From Halolactibacillus halophilus (GTDB taxonomy: Bacteria; Bacillota; Bacilli; Bacillales; Amphibacillaceae): DNA of 64,000 nucleotides. Positions within the stretch are counted from its first letter, which is position 1, and each line of letters starts with the position of its first letter. The stretch covers positions 16,547-80,546 of the forward strand of contig NZ_FOXC01000008.1 of assembly GCF_900115605.1 (NCBI RefSeq), read 5' to 3'. The position numbers and the translations under genes were made by a program. This document shows positions 9,173 through 22,402 of this stretch, one piece after another. The notes under the pieces were generated by a model. The model made no database searches and was not told where the DNA came from. It was given only the letters and a program-made list of their open reading frames with translations.

Positions 9173-10897
9173 ATGGCGATGACAAAACATCAAAATAAAA
9201 ACGAAACTGCTCAGATGCCGAAAACGGGTGCTGACTTGTTAATTGAAGCACTAATTGAACAAAATGTTGATACATTGTTTGGCTATCCAGGTGGGGCTGT
9301 CTTACCAATCTTTGATGCACTATATAAGAAGAAAGACCATTTTAATCAAGTGTTAGCGCGACACGAACAAGGCTCTATCCATGCGGCTGAAGGTTACGCA
9401 AGAGTATCCGGTAAACCCGGTGTCGTCATTGGGACATCTGGTCCTGGCGCCACCAACTTGGTAACAGGTATAACTGATGCGATGCTTGACTCATTACCGC
9501 TTGTTGTTTTCACTGGTCAAGTCAACCAATCGGTAATCGGGACAGATGCTTTTCAAGAAGCCGATGTGATCGGAATTACCACTCCAATCACAAAGCACAA
9601 TTATCAAGTGCGTAAAATTAGCGACTTACCGCGCATCATAAAAGAAGCGTTCCATATCGCCACCTCAGGACGACCTGGTCCGGTGGTAATTGATATTCCA
9701 AAGGATGTACAAGGCAATCCGTGTGAGGATAGCTATGACTCTAGTTATGACCTACCCGGCTATCAACCAACGATTAAACCGAACCCGTTGCAAATCAAAA
9801 AACTAAAAGAAGCACTCGAACAAGCCTCGAGTCCTGTTATTCTAGCAGGCGCAGGTGTTCAATTTGCAAAAGCATCCAAAGAATTAATTGAATTTGCGGA
9901 GACACACCAAATACCTGTCGTGAACACGCTTCTCGGCCTTGGCACCTTCCCAGGTGAACATGAACTTTCACTTGGTATGGGCGGCATGCACGGCACTTAT
10001 GCATCTAATATGGCCTTGTATGAAACCGACTTATTGATTAACATCGGCTCGCGATTTGATGACCGCCTCACTGGTAATCTTGATCACTTTGCTCCTTCGG
10101 CAATTGTGGCTCATATTGATATCGACCCAGCAGAAATCGGGAAAAACATTAATACCCATATTCCGATTGTTGGCGATGCTAAAGAAGCCTTATATAATAT
10201 GAAAAAACAAATTAAAACAACGCCTGACTTTAGTGACTGGCTCAATACATGTCAGCAAAATAAAACAGACTACCCACTGTGGTTTAAAAAACCAGAACAA
10301 GATATGGTCGGTCAATGGGTAATTTCAGAAGTTTACAAAGCAACAAAAGGTGAAGCTATTGTTGCAACAGATGTTGGCCAACATCAAATGTGGTCAGCAC
10401 AGTATTACAAATTCAATCAACCGAATCGCTGGGTTACAAGTGGCGGCTTAGGAACAATGGGCTTTGGCTTCCCTGCTTCGATAGGTGCGCAGCTGGCTAA
10501 ACCTGATGATTTAGTTGTTGCGATTGTCGGCGATGGTGGCTTCCAGATGACGCTGCAAGAACTATCGATTCTTCAAGAACGTCGTCTACCAGTTAAAATT
10601 ATTATTGTCAATAATGCAGCACTTGGTATGGTCAGACAATGGCAAGAAAAGTTCTACTCTGAACGCTACTCTGAATCAATTTTCAGTATTCAACCTGACT
10701 TCGTCAAGTTAGCAACAGCTTATGAGATCAAAGGGGTAAAAATTGAATCCCAAGCTGATTTTGCTAACCAAATTGAAGCACTACTTCAAACCGATGGTCC
10801 TGTCTTAATCGATGCCCGCGTCTTACAACAAGAAAACGTGTATCCAATGATTGCCCCTGGTAAAGGAATACATGAAATGATAGGAGTGAAACCATGA
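9173..10897 (+). CDS. ilvB: Acetolactate synthase, large (catalytic) subunit
   Basis: ThDP-dependent enzyme (574 aa) making acetolactate or acetohydroxybutyrate, the first common step of branched-chain synthesis. Visible signatures are [13 protein letters not shown], the catalytic Glu in [16 protein letters not shown], the FAD-region [21 protein letters not shown] and the ThDP motif [13 protein letters not shown]...[15 protein letters not shown] 9173 follows GGAGG. The stop overlaps ilvH by 4 bases. Expression should be controlled by the T-box immediately upstream. Confidence 0.97.
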   Translation: MAMTKHQNKNETAQMPKTGADLLIEALIEQNVDTLFGYPGGAVLPIFDALYKKKDHFNQVLARHEQGSIHAAEGYARVSGKPGVVIGTSGPGATNLVTGITDAMLDSLPLVVFTGQVNQSVIGTDAFQEADVIGITTPITKHNYQVRKISDLPRIIKEAFHIATSGRPGPVVIDIPKDVQGNPCEDSYDSSYDLPGYQPTIKPNPLQIKKLKEALEQASSPVILAGAGVQFAKASKELIEFAETHQIPVVNTLLGLGTFPGEHELSLGMGGMHGTYASNMALYETDLLINIGSRFDDRLTGNLDHFAPSAIVAHIDIDPAEIGKNINTHIPIVGDAKEALYNMKKQIKTTPDFSDWLNTCQQNKTDYPLWFKKPEQDMVGQWVISEVYKATKGEAIVATDVGQHQMWSAQYYKFNQPNRWVTSGGLGTMGFGFPASIGAQLAKPDDLVVAIVGDGGFQMTLQELSILQERRLPVKIIIVNNAALGMVRQWQEKFYSERYSESIFSIQPDFVKLATAYEIKGVKIESQADFANQIEALLQTDGPVLIDARVLQQENVYPMIAPGKGIHEMIGVKP

Positions 10898-11415
10898 AAC
10901 GAATCATTACCGCCAAAGTTAAAAACCGTAGTGGTGTCTTAAATCGCATTACTGGCTTACTCCAACGTCGGCAGTTTAATATTGAGAGTATTTCAGTCGG
11001 CCGTACTGAACATGAAGAGATGTCACGGATTACCTTTGTTGTCGATGTTGAAGATTTTCAAAAGCTTGAACAAGTGACAAAACAACTCAACAAACAAATT
11101 GATGTCATTAAAGTATCTGACATTACCGATAAAGCGATTGTTGCACGCGAACTTGCACTCATTAAGATTCAAAGCAACCCACAATTACGACATGAAATCC
11201 AGAGCATTATCGATCCCTTTAGAGCAACCGTTATCGATGTATCAAAAGATACCATCTCGATTCAAGTAACAGGTAAACAAGAAAAAGTCGAAGCATTGAT
11301 TGAGTTACTCAGACCTTACGGCATTAAAGACATTGCCCGCACTGGTCTTACTGCCTTTTTGCGAGGGCAACAGCCGTCAAGCTCAGACCAATCAAGTTTT
11401 AGCCTGTTGCATTAG
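10894..11415 (+). CDS. ilvH: Acetolactate synthase, small regulatory subunit
   Basis: Regulatory subunit (173 aa) that activates the large subunit and confers feedback inhibition by valine. The N-terminal ACT domain is clear ([28 protein letters not shown]), followed by the C-terminal subunit domain (about 80-160). The ATG overlaps the ilvB stop, so translation is coupled. The last ~12 residues ([14 protein letters not shown]) are a low-complexity tail beyond the usual ~160 aa. Confidence 0.95.
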   Translation: MKRIITAKVKNRSGVLNRITGLLQRRQFNIESISVGRTEHEEMSRITFVVDVEDFQKLEQVTKQLNKQIDVIKVSDITDKAIVARELALIKIQSNPQLRHEIQSIIDPFRATVIDVSKDTISIQVTGKQEKVEALIELLRPYGIKDIARTGLTAFLRGQQPSSSDQSSFSLLH

Positions 11416-11444
11416 AAATTATAGTGACGTTATTGACAGCTAGT

Positions 11445-11466
11445 CCGGGGAGTTTGCTCCCCCCTA
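11445..11466 (+). other. Intra-operon GC-rich hairpin
   Basis: GGGGAG (11447-11452) pairs with CTCCCC (11457-11462) around a 4-base loop in the 122-base ilvH-ilvC gap. No T-run follows, so it is more likely an mRNA processing or stability element than a terminator. Confidence 0.45.
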
Positions 11467-11534
11467 CTCTATTGTTAAATGCATAGACATTTACACATAT
11501 AAAAATATAAATGGATAAATTGAAAGGAAGATGA

Positions 11535-14085
<2,551 letters not shown>

Positions 14086-14090
14086 CAAGA

Positions 14091-15164
14091 ATGGATAAAC
14101 AGATTTTAATTTTAAGAGGCGACGGTATTGGTCCAGAAATTATGGACCAAGCCATTCGTGTCTTACAGACGATTGGTGACACATTTGGTCATTCGTTTCA
14201 TTTAACCGATGGATTAATTGGTGGGGCCGCGATTGACGAAGCCGGCACACCTCTACCAGAAGCCACGATTGAAAAGGCAAAATCAAGTGATGCGGTGTTA
14301 CTTGGTGCCGTTGGTGGGCCAAAATGGGATCAAAATCCTTCCGACTTACGCCCAGAACGCGGGTTACTTGGGATAAGAAAAGCCCTTGATTTATACGCTA
14401 ACCTTCGACCAGTGAAAGGTTTTAAAACGTTAACAGATGCTTCTCCGCTGAAGCGAGAGGTTATCGAAGGTTCTGATCTATTAATCGTACGTGAATTAAC
14501 AGGCGGCTTATACTTTGGTCGTCCAAGTGAACGGCGTGAAGATGGTCACGTTGTGGTCGATACGTTACACTACACCAAAACTGAAATGACGCGGATTATT
14601 AAAAAAGCATTTGAAAGCGCTCAGTTACGCAGTAAAAAATTAACGTCGGTTGATAAAGCGAATGTACTTGAATCTAGTAAAATGTGGCGTGAAATCGTTG
14701 AAGAAGAGAGTAAAAATTATCCAGATGTAACTGTTGAACACGTCCTTGTTGATGCTTGCGCGATGAAGCTAATTACTTCGCCAACAGCTTTTGACACAAT
14801 TGTCACTGAGAACATGTTTGGTGATATTTTAAGTGATGAGGCTAGTGTTCTTACTGGCTCACTCGGGATGCTTCCTTCTGCATCACTGTCAGAGAGTGGT
14901 GTTGGATTATATGAACCTGCTCATGGTTCTGCCCCTGATATTGCGGGTGAGAATATCGCTAACCCAATTGCGATGATTCTCTCAACAGCGATGATGTTGA
15001 GACATTCCTTTCATCTTGATGCTGAAGCAACCGCAATTGAATGTGCGGTCGAACAAGCAATTAACAACGGCTACCACACAAAAGATCTACAAGTATCCAT
15101 TGGCACATGCCTATCAACGACGGATATGACAAATCAAATTATTAAACACATAATGAAAGAATAA
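14091..15164 (+). CDS. leuB: 3-isopropylmalate dehydrogenase
   Basis: NAD-dependent oxidative decarboxylase of leucine synthesis. LRGDGIGPEIMDQAI opens the fold, and YEPAHGSAPDIAGENIANP forms the NAD-binding region. A GTG at 14082 would overlap the leuA stop but lies only 1 base after the AAGGAG site. ATG 14091 has ideal spacing of about 10 bases, so I choose it (357 aa). Confidence 0.96.
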   Translation: MDKQILILRGDGIGPEIMDQAIRVLQTIGDTFGHSFHLTDGLIGGAAIDEAGTPLPEATIEKAKSSDAVLLGAVGGPKWDQNPSDLRPERGLLGIRKALDLYANLRPVKGFKTLTDASPLKREVIEGSDLLIVRELTGGLYFGRPSERREDGHVVVDTLHYTKTEMTRIIKKAFESAQLRSKKLTSVDKANVLESSKMWREIVEEESKNYPDVTVEHVLVDACAMKLITSPTAFDTIVTENMFGDILSDEASVLTGSLGMLPSASLSESGVGLYEPAHGSAPDIAGENIANPIAMILSTAMMLRHSFHLDAEATAIECAVEQAINNGYHTKDLQVSIGTCLSTTDMTNQIIKHIMKE

Positions 15165-15178
15165 AGGAGTGACAACAC

Positions 15179-16579
15179 ATGACAACACCAAAAACTATTG
15201 TTGAGAAGATTTGGGATAAAAACGTCGTTTATGAAGAAGAAGGTAAACCGGCCATCTTATATATCGATCTTCATTTGGTCCATGAGGTTACATCTCCACA
15301 GGCATTTGAAGGTCTACGCCTAAAAGATCGTACTGTGCGACAACCAAAGCGTACATTTGCGACGATGGACCACAACGTTCCAACGGTGCATGCGAATGTA
15401 ATTAAAGATGAAATCTCAAAACTGCAGATGGATACATTAAGAAAAAATTGTGAGGAATTTAGTGTACCACTTGCCGGTATGGGACATGAACATCAAGGGA
15501 TTGTCCACGTTATTGGACCAGAGCTTGGCCTAACTCAACCGGGTAAAACGATTGTCTGTGGTGACTCACATACGTCAACTCATGGAGCTTTCGGTGCTCT
15601 TGCCTTTGGTATTGGGACGAGTGAAGTTGAACACGTACTTGCCACACAAACGGTTTGGCAACAAAAGCCTAAAACGTTAAATGTGCAAATTGATGGTACG
15701 CTTGGAACCGGCGTGACCGCAAAAGACCTGATCCTTGCCCTTATCTCTAAATACGGCGTCAATTTTGGTACAGGCTACGTGCTTGAATATACCGGGGAAG
15801 CCGTACGTAACCTCTCAATGGAAGGCCGAATGACCATCTGTAACATGTCGATTGAAGCAGGTGCTCGTGCTGGTCTTGTCTCACCTGATGAAACGACGGT
15901 TAACTTTATTGAGGGACGCCTTCATGCTCCTAAAGGAAAAGATTTTGAACAAGCGAAACAGATGTGGTTGTCACTTCGCTCAGATGAAGGGGCTGTCTAT
16001 GACAAAACTGTGACCTTGAATGCATCAGAGGTTGAACCACAAGTCACCTGGGGAACAAACCCAGCACAGTGTATTCCAATCAATAGTCAAGTGCCTAACC
16101 CTGAGACTGCAAAAACAGAAAATGATAAAAATGAAATCAAACATGCTCTTTACTACATGGGTCTTGAACCGGATGTCAATATTACTGACGTACCTATTCA
16201 ACACGTCTTTATCGGCTCTTGTACAAACTCACGTGTTGAAGACTTAGAACAAGCAGCAAGTGTGATTCACGGCCGTAAAGTGAATGACAGTGTCACAGCA
16301 ATTGTTGTTCCTGGTTCACAAACGGTTAAGCGACAAGCAGAAGAAAAAGGTTTAGACAAGTTGTTTATAGAAGCTGGGTTTGAGTGGCGTGAGCCAGGTT
16401 GTAGTATGTGTCTAGCGATGAACGGTGATGCAGTACCTCCGAATGAACGGTGTGCTTCCACATCTAACCGCAACTTTGAAGGTCGCCAAGGCACTGATGC
16501 TCGCACCCACCTTGTAAGCCCTGAAATGGCTGCAGCCGCTGCCATCGCTGGACATTTTGTCGATGTCCGCTCATTTTAA
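15179..16579 (+). CDS. leuC: 3-isopropylmalate dehydratase, large subunit
   Basis: Aconitase-family subunit (466 aa) carrying the 4Fe-4S cluster. Cluster ligands lie in GSCTNSR and in [43 protein letters not shown] is the aconitase signature region. It works as a heterodimer with LeuD. AAAGGAG precedes ATG 15179. The gap to leuD is 18 bases. Confidence 0.97.
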   Translation: MTTPKTIVEKIWDKNVVYEEEGKPAILYIDLHLVHEVTSPQAFEGLRLKDRTVRQPKRTFATMDHNVPTVHANVIKDEISKLQMDTLRKNCEEFSVPLAGMGHEHQGIVHVIGPELGLTQPGKTIVCGDSHTSTHGAFGALAFGIGTSEVEHVLATQTVWQQKPKTLNVQIDGTLGTGVTAKDLILALISKYGVNFGTGYVLEYTGEAVRNLSMEGRMTICNMSIEAGARAGLVSPDETTVNFIEGRLHAPKGKDFEQAKQMWLSLRSDEGAVYDKTVTLNASEVEPQVTWGTNPAQCIPINSQVPNPETAKTENDKNEIKHALYYMGLEPDVNITDVPIQHVFIGSCTNSRVEDLEQAASVIHGRKVNDSVTAIVVPGSQTVKRQAEEKGLDKLFIEAGFEWREPGCSMCLAMNGDAVPPNERCASTSNRNFEGRQGTDARTHLVSPEMAAAAAIAGHFVDVRSF

Positions 16580-16597
16580 TTTAAAGGAGGCATTCAA

Positions 16598-17188
16598 ATG
16601 GAACCACTAAAAATGCATACCGGTCTTGTTTACCCATTAAATCGAAGCAATGTCGATACCGATCAGATTATTCCGAAGCAATTTCTAAAACGTATTTCTC
16701 GGCAAGGCTTTGGTCAATATTTATTTTATAACTGGCGCTTTGATGAAAAGGATCGTCCTCGTGAAGATTTTTCACTTAATGATCCAAAATATAAAGGAAC
16801 GTCTATCCTAGTAGGTGGTGAAAACTTTGGTTGTGGCTCATCACGTGAACATGCACCCTGGGCGCTAGAAGATTACGGTTTCCGTATTATTATCGCACCG
16901 AGTTTTGCTGATATTTTCTACAATAACTGTACGAAAAACGGTATTTTACCTGTCGTTTTAACAGAAGATGAAGTTCAGACTCTAATAGACAATGCTGAAA
17001 AAGGTGATTATCACTTAACTGTCGACTTAGAAAATAAAGCTGTCACCGACAATCATAGTTTTAAAGCAACGTTTGACTTGGCTGAATATTCACGTCAAAT
17101 GCTTCTAAATGGCTGGGATGAAATCTCAGTGACACTCACGTACGAAGATAAAATTACTGAATTTGAAAAAGAGCACATTGTTTATTAA
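16598..17188 (+). CDS. leuD: 3-isopropylmalate dehydratase, small subunit
   Basis: Swivelling-domain subunit (196 aa) partnering LeuC. Motifs NVDTDQIIPKQFLKR and GGENFGCGSSREHAPWAL are characteristic. AAAGGAGG precedes the ATG. It is the last gene of the operon and is followed by a strong terminator. No ilvA or ilvE is found in the window. Confidence 0.97.
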   Translation: MEPLKMHTGLVYPLNRSNVDTDQIIPKQFLKRISRQGFGQYLFYNWRFDEKDRPREDFSLNDPKYKGTSILVGGENFGCGSSREHAPWALEDYGFRIIIAPSFADIFYNNCTKNGILPVVLTEDEVQTLIDNAEKGDYHLTVDLENKAVTDNHSFKATFDLAEYSRQMLLNGWDEISVTLTYEDKITEFEKEHIVY

Positions 17189-17195
17189 ATAACTC

Positions 17196-17243
17196 AAAAC
17201 CCCTCAACCCATATAATCTATTGGGTTGAGGGGTTTTATTTAC
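17196..17243 (+). terminator. Strong terminator of the ilv-leu operon
   Basis: A perfect 16-bp stem (17196-17211 with 17222-17237) is followed by TTTTATTT. Confidence 0.9.
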
Positions 17244-17272
17244 TGTTAGCATCGTACTGTGTTTAGTTATGA

Positions 17273-18319
17273 CTAGAGAAACTTTACACACACAGCTTCA
17301 GGTGCGGTAATATCCTGCTCGACAGCGGTTAATTCCCCTGTTTCTTCATCGCGCTTAAACACGGTCAGAGTGCCACTGTTTTGATTTGAACAGATAAGGT
17401 ACTGATCATCTGGTGTTAAGGCAAAGTCGCGGGGCCAGTCACCGAGTGATGGTTGATAATCAACCAGCTCAATACTAAATAAATTTTGATTCACTTTGAA
17501 GATGGTTATAGAGTTGTGACCACGATTTCCGACATAAACAAACTTGCCATCATTCGTCACATGAACAGCACTTCCGTCATTAACAGTTGTATGCGTGTCT
17601 GGAATGGCTTTAATAGTATTGATTAATGTAAACACGCCGGTCTCCTCGTCATAAGAGAGCGTTAATACAACAGACGTTAATTCCGTCATGACATACGCAA
17701 TTTTTTTATTCGGGTGAAACGCAATGTGTCTTGGACCGCTGCCATGCGGTGCTATAAAGACCGCTTCTTTAGTTAATGTCCCGTCTGTTTCGATTGAATA
17801 AGACGTAATCTCATCACTACCTAAGTCAATCGCAATCACGTAACGTTCATCCGGTGTAAACCCACTAAAGTGCATATGGGGTTTTTCTTGGCGTTCGTGT
17901 GGGCCGCTTCCGTCATGTTCTTTAATATCTGCAATGCCTTTAATGGATCCATCTTCATTTAACTGATAGCTTATAATTTCTTTCGTATGATAATTCGCTG
18001 TCACAAGTAACGTATTGGCTTTATTAACACTAACGTGGCACGGCGGTGAGCCAACCTTTTTAACGCTATTTAATCGGGTAAGTGCTTTTGTATCCGGATC
18101 GATTTCAAACGCTGTGACACCCCCTTCATTGCCTTCTTTAGAGACAGCATATAAATACTTACCATCACTTGAAGGGGTAACATAGGTCGGATTATCAACA
18201 CGACCAACCGCATCAACTGATGTAATTTTTTCTTTGTCTGTATCGAAAGTAAAGCGATAAACCCCCTCACTGTCTTTTTTTGTATATGTACCGAGATATC
18301 CTGTAAATACTTGTCCCAA
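17273..18319 (-). CDS. pgl: 6-phosphogluconolactonase, beta-propeller (Pgl/YkgB) type
   Basis: Seven-bladed beta-propeller lactonase (348 aa) hydrolysing 6-phosphogluconolactone in the pentose phosphate pathway. Repeated blade motifs include SKEGNEGGVTAFEID, GSGPRHIAFHPNKKIAYV and WPRDFALTPDDQYL. It starts at TTG 18319, supported by AAAGGAG about 10 bases upstream. Family members also include other lactonases, so substrate is inferred. It appears monocistronic. Confidence 0.85.
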   Translation of the reverse strand: MGQVFTGYLGTYTKKDSEGVYRFTFDTDKEKITSVDAVGRVDNPTYVTPSSDGKYLYAVSKEGNEGGVTAFEIDPDTKALTRLNSVKKVGSPPCHVSVNKANTLLVTANYHTKEIISYQLNEDGSIKGIADIKEHDGSGPHERQEKPHMHFSGFTPDERYVIAIDLGSDEITSYSIETDGTLTKEAVFIAPHGSGPRHIAFHPNKKIAYVMTELTSVVLTLSYDEETGVFTLINTIKAIPDTHTTVNDGSAVHVTNDGKFVYVGNRGHNSITIFKVNQNLFSIELVDYQPSLGDWPRDFALTPDDQYLICSNQNSGTLTVFKRDEETGELTAVEQDITAPEAVCVKFL

Positions 18320-18395
18320 ATTTATCGACTCCTTTTGTCAAAATATTTGTATATTTCCTATCTATTATAACAAGTTTTTTAGTTTTTTTAAAACA

Positions 18396-18429
18396 AAAGG
18401 CAAAAGAAGTCAGTTGCTTCTTTTGCCTT
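18396..18429 (-). terminator. Terminator of the ytr-like/sigma operon
   Basis: A ~13-bp stem (18396-18408 with 18417-18429). Reading the minus strand, a T-rich tract follows. It closes the operon that ends with the sigma factor at 18522. Confidence 0.75.
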
Positions 18430-18521
18430 CATCAGTCGATGCGTTTACTTAATACAGTCATATAAGCATTTCATGTCGTGACATTTATTTAATCATCCTA
18501 TCAAATATGTCAATATACTTA

Positions 18522-19058
18522 CTAAAGGCATGCCGACGCTTCACGCAAAGATGCTAATTGCTTACGGGCACGGTGAATTCGGGTTTTGGCCGCAGATAAT
18601 GAAATATCTAAAGTATCGGCAATTTGTTGATCACTTAAATCATCTTCATATTTTAACGTGATCACCTCTTTAAGCTTTGGCGATAAATCATCAAGTAAGT
18701 TATGGACTTCTTGATACATACATTGAAACGTCACAGATCTTTCAACGGTATCATCACAATAACATAATTCAATCCCTTGTTCAGTTAAAGCCTCAAATGA
18801 CACAAGTTCTTTTTTCTTTTCTTTTCGGTACGTATCGATTGCCGTACGAATCACGATTGTACGAAACCACGCTTTTAGTTTTTCTGGTTCTTTTAAGTGT
18901 TGATAGGACCGCATCGCTTTCATGAGTGCGTCTTGCACAACGTCTTCTGCCTTTTGGTAGTCATAGACGACACGCTTTGCGACATAGACCATTTCTTGAT
19001 AGTAACTAAACAGATGGTTGATATCAAGTGATGTCTCTTTCATTGCAACGGCTTCCAC
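18522..19058 (-). CDS. ECF-type RNA polymerase sigma factor
   Basis: Sigma-70 family group 4 protein with region 2 (about 15-85, including VVYDYQKAEDVVQDALMKA) and region 4 (about 120-172, helix-turn-helix DLSDQQIADTLDISLSAAKTRIHRARKQL). The frame opens at GTG 19067, but that codon overlaps the GAGGAGG site. GTG 19058 has proper spacing (178 aa). No anti-sigma gene of the usual kind follows. Upstream on the same strand, 72 bases away, is an ABC-exporter permease with a large extracytoplasmic domain, so the sigma factor belongs to the YtrA-type operon. Target promoters are unknown. Confidence 0.85.
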   Translation of the reverse strand: MEAVAMKETSLDINHLFSYYQEMVYVAKRVVYDYQKAEDVVQDALMKAMRSYQHLKEPEKLKAWFRTIVIRTAIDTYRKEKKKELVSFEALTEQGIELCYCDDTVERSVTFQCMYQEVHNLLDDLSPKLKEVITLKYEDDLSDQQIADTLDISLSAAKTRIHRARKQLASLREASACL

Positions 19059-19130
19059 GGTGACCACCTCCTCTGTCGTAATAACTATTTGGCTTTTACA
19101 CTTAGCTTTAGTTATCCGGATTGGTTATAC

Positions 19131-21065
19131 TTAATCTGGAAAAACAAATGATTGACCGACTGTTTGCATCATTGGTTCACTCAAATGTTGTAAATAAATC
19201 ATCATCATGTACGTCGGTTCACTGCCATCAGATATCATTTGACGAAGCAACGAATCAATTTGTTCAGTTGAGGTATACACCTGTCGTTCCTCATCAGAAA
19301 AAGCTGTTTCATAACTTGCCGGCTCATAATATAAATCTTCTTTAAATGGCACGATTACGATTTTTTCTACATCCTCCGCTAGAATTAATGCTTCTTCTGA
19401 TAAACCTTGTTCGTCAAACCATTCTAGCGTTGCTTCGTGGTCATAAGTTAAATTAATATAGACTTCTTGTTCACCTGGAATATGAATCGATAAGATATTC
19501 ATCATATAGGCTTGCTCTTCTTGGGGCAGGGATAATGCGTCTTGTCGTAACCTGTCAATCAGCTCAACAATTTGATCACGGTTCGTTATTTTCAATTCTT
19601 TGTAGTTATAATAAGTGGATTTAACCTCAATTTTATTTGCTTTTGCTGGATCAATATAAAACAGCGGGTCACTGTATCGTCGGTACATAGGGTGATTATT
19701 AATATGGTAGTTATCAAATAGCTCAAATTTTTCTTCACCCAAACTATACTCCCTAACCACTTCAGAGCCATCTGTTAAAATATACATAACTTTAATTGAG
19801 CGGTAATAATTTATGAAGTCATTGCGCTCAGCCGAGTTAATTAAGTCCTCGTGCAACGCTTGAATCGTTTTTATATCATCCGGGTCAGTAAAACCAGGCT
19901 GTCTACCGTAATAATTGGTACGTTGATTAAAGTTATAATCATCATCAATCACATACGCTTCCTCAATCTCATCAAGGTCTGGCATCCGGTGAACAAAGCC
20001 CGTAATATCTAAACTGAAGCCAATGATTAAAATAGTTGCCCCAACTATAAAGAAACCATATTGCTTCACTTTACCAAAAACACGCCATGTTTTTTCAACA
20101 ATCATTTGGCTAATATAATAACCAATGATAGAAAAAATCAAGTACATTAAAAACAATATCGGTAATTCATATTGAAAGACACCGGCATACATACCACCAA
20201 TCATCATAAAACTACCGGTAAAACTATAAATAAATATTGGTTTTAACGAGTGAAAGGCAATCGCTTGATTAGCCGATTCCACTGGGCGACGCTTATATAG
20301 AAAGTAGCTAAATACAAGTAAAATGACTGCAAGCCCATAATAGACCGTCACTTTCGTCCAGTTTAAATTGGCTTCCATAAAGACGTGATTGATATCAGTC
20401 AGCGGTGAAAAATGCAGAATCACATCTTCAACGAGGTAATTCATCGATAAACCCGGTAGAGCATAATGTAGGTTAAAGACCACTAGTAAGGTTAAGCCGA
20501 CCGGTAAAAATAAAAAGATATAGGTGAAAATCAGTTGAACGAGCGTCACTCCAGTCAACATAGCGACAAATACACTGACACCAAACACGATTAAGGCGGT
20601 CGATGCACTTAAGTGGAACCAGTTATTAATATCCACCAAGGAAAGCAAGCAGTGCTGGTCCATCGTCTGATTCACGATTAAAAGACTGATATAAGTCAAT
20701 AATTGCGGGATTAAGATACTAATAACACCAAATACCGCATGATGCATGTAAATCACTTTTCGTGTACTCGGTAAGCTATGGATAAAGTCACTTGCATCTT
20801 GTTTATGTAAATAACGAAACAATACAAGTGCCGTGAGTGTGGGCATAATAAACAAGAGAACGGCTGGAATAAACCCGCCATGAAGCATTAAATTATCGTA
20901 ATAATAATAATCACCTGGGTTTTTATTAGCTTCAGCTAACATGTTGATTTGGCCTAAAACGATCGTTAATAATAAGACAATAAAATAACCGACAGAGAGC
21001 CAACCAGCTAGTCTAAAATTTTGTTTGGTTAATTCTTTTTTACACCAAGACGTGATCCATCGCAT
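19131..21065 (-). CDS. ABC exporter permease with large extracytoplasmic domain (YtrC/D-like)
   Basis: Integral membrane protein of 644 aa. The N-terminal half has about eight to ten hydrophobic helices, and the last ~250 residues (after about 380) form a soluble acidic domain outside the cell. The layout resembles permeases with a DUF6449-like C-terminus in YtrABCDEF-type exporters. The frame opens at 21092, but ATG 21065 (MRWITSW) follows GGAGGGA with 7-base spacing, so I choose it. That start lies inside the upstream ATPase gene (26-base overlap). Function in export or cell-wall antibiotic response is inferred from family. Confidence 0.75.
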   Translation of the reverse strand: MRWITSWCKKELTKQNFRLAGWLSVGYFIVLLLTIVLGQINMLAEANKNPGDYYYYDNLMLHGGFIPAVLLFIMPTLTALVLFRYLHKQDASDFIHSLPSTRKVIYMHHAVFGVISILIPQLLTYISLLIVNQTMDQHCLLSLVDINNWFHLSASTALIVFGVSVFVAMLTGVTLVQLIFTYIFLFLPVGLTLLVVFNLHYALPGLSMNYLVEDVILHFSPLTDINHVFMEANLNWTKVTVYYGLAVILLVFSYFLYKRRPVESANQAIAFHSLKPIFIYSFTGSFMMIGGMYAGVFQYELPILFLMYLIFSIIGYYISQMIVEKTWRVFGKVKQYGFFIVGATILIIGFSLDITGFVHRMPDLDEIEEAYVIDDDYNFNQRTNYYGRQPGFTDPDDIKTIQALHEDLINSAERNDFINYYRSIKVMYILTDGSEVVREYSLGEEKFELFDNYHINNHPMYRRYSDPLFYIDPAKANKIEVKSTYYNYKELKITNRDQIVELIDRLRQDALSLPQEEQAYMMNILSIHIPGEQEVYINLTYDHEATLEWFDEQGLSEEALILAEDVEKIVIVPFKEDLYYEPASYETAFSDEERQVYTSTEQIDSLLRQMISDGSEPTYMMMIYLQHLSEPMMQTVGQSFVFPD

Positions 21066-21936
21066 AGCCAATTCCCTCCATTTCGTACACAAAGATTTCT
21101 TCTAAGGTTAGTGGTAAAACATCAGATAAAATCGGTGCTGTCTCTTTAATGTAGCTATCGATTGCATCCAAATCACCTTTAATAATAAACATATGGACCG
21201 AACCTCTTGTTTCGTGATGCAACACGTTAAAATTAGAAAAGAGTGCTTTGGGTGTTGTTTTATAAGCAATTTGAACTTTATGCACATCGGTCTTTAAATC
21301 ATCGATATCACGGTGAATCACATATTTCCCGCGGTGAATAATGCCAATATAGTTACATAAATCTTCAACCTCTCGCAAGTTGTGTGATGAAATAAGTACC
21401 GTCATATTACGCTCGGCCACATCACGCACGATAAGGTTTTTAATTTTCTTTCGAACGACTGCGTCAAGACCATCAAATGGTTCATCTAAAATTAAGTAAT
21501 CAGGCATGGCCGATAGTGCAAGCCAAAATGATACTTGGCGCTGCATCCCTTTTGAGAAAGTGTGCACTTTTTTCTTGGTATCGAGTTTGAAAATTTGCTC
21601 GCATTCGTTAAAACGCGCTTCATCAAATGACGGGTATTGTTCCCGGTAAAAGTCAGCCAATTGTCTAATCGAGTAATGTTGAAAGAAAAAGGGTTGGTCT
21701 GGAATGAAAATTAGCCGCTCTTTTAACTTTTTATTCTCATAGATTGGTTCGTTTTCAAATAGAATTGTCCCCGTTGTTGGCTTTATAATACCTGACAACA
21801 TTTTTAGTAAGGTTGTTTTACCCGCCCCATTTGAGCCGAGCAAGCCATAAATCGTTCCCCGTTCAATCATGACGTCATCTATATCAACTACGCATTCTTT
21901 TTCAAATTTTTTCTTTAAGTGCTGTACGCTAATCAT
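21040..21936 (-). CDS. ABC transporter ATP-binding protein (YtrB-like)
   Basis: Nucleotide-binding subunit (298 aa). Walker A GLLGSNGAGKTTLLKML, a signature loop of unusual form FSKGMQRQ in place of LSGGQ, Walker B YLILDEPFDGLD and the switch His in ISSHNLREVE. GTG 21942 is possible but only 2 bases from the AGGAGGT site, so ATG 21936 is preferred. It overlaps the GntR gene upstream by 8 bases and the permease gene downstream, showing tight coupling. Confidence 0.9.
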   Translation of the reverse strand: MISVQHLKKKFEKECVVDIDDVMIERGTIYGLLGSNGAGKTTLLKMLSGIIKPTTGTILFENEPIYENKKLKERLIFIPDQPFFFQHYSIRQLADFYREQYPSFDEARFNECEQIFKLDTKKKVHTFSKGMQRQVSFWLALSAMPDYLILDEPFDGLDAVVRKKIKNLIVRDVAERNMTVLISSHNLREVEDLCNYIGIIHRGKYVIHRDIDDLKTDVHKVQIAYKTTPKALFSNFNVLHHETRGSVHMFIIKGDLDAIDSYIKETAPILSDVLPLTLEEIFVYEMEGIGYAMDHVLV

Positions 21937-22318
21937 TCCCACTTACCTCCTTCTGTTTCTTCATCACTGATTGAATCCATTCAATCAGTGTCGTTTCCTC
22001 TACTCCAAGAAACAACGCCTCTTTCACCAATGGTTCAAGATCTGTTCGGATTTCTTCAATTCGCTCACCCGCAACATGATTTTCAAGTGCCTGTACAAAG
22101 CTCCCACGACCTTTAACTGAGTATATAAAGTTTTCCTGTTCTAACTGACGATACGCTTTTTGAATCGTATTAGGGTTCACCGTTAACTCTTCTGCCAATT
22201 GACGGACCGATGGCAGTTTTTCATCTGGCTCTAAAATATGATTCATAATCAATTGTTTATATTTATCAACGAGTTGTTGATAAATCGGATCGCGACTGCG
22301 TAAATCAATATCAAACAT
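21929..22318 (-). CDS. ytrA: GntR-family repressor, YtrA subfamily
   Basis: Short GntR regulator (129 aa). The winged helix-turn-helix (about 10-75) contains RDPIYQQLVDKYKQLI and LPSVRQLAEELTVNPNTIQKAYRQLE. The short C-terminal helix hairpin is typical of YtrA proteins, which lack a large effector domain. The frame opens at GTG 22327, but ATG 22318 has the better AAAGGG spacing and matches homologue starts. It is first in an operon with ABC ATPase, permease and sigma genes. A matching operator overlaps the promoter start site, implying autorepression. Confidence 0.9.
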   Translation of the reverse strand: MFDIDLRSRDPIYQQLVDKYKQLIMNHILEPDEKLPSVRQLAEELTVNPNTIQKAYRQLEQENFIYSVKGRGSFVQALENHVAGERIEEIRTDLEPLVKEALFLGVEETTLIEWIQSVMKKQKEVSGND

Positions 22319-22402
22319 TAGGTTCACCCTTTCTATCGATCATCTTTCTCTGATACTTAAAGATAAAACATCTATTCCTATCAATTGCACGAGTGTATTA
22401 AC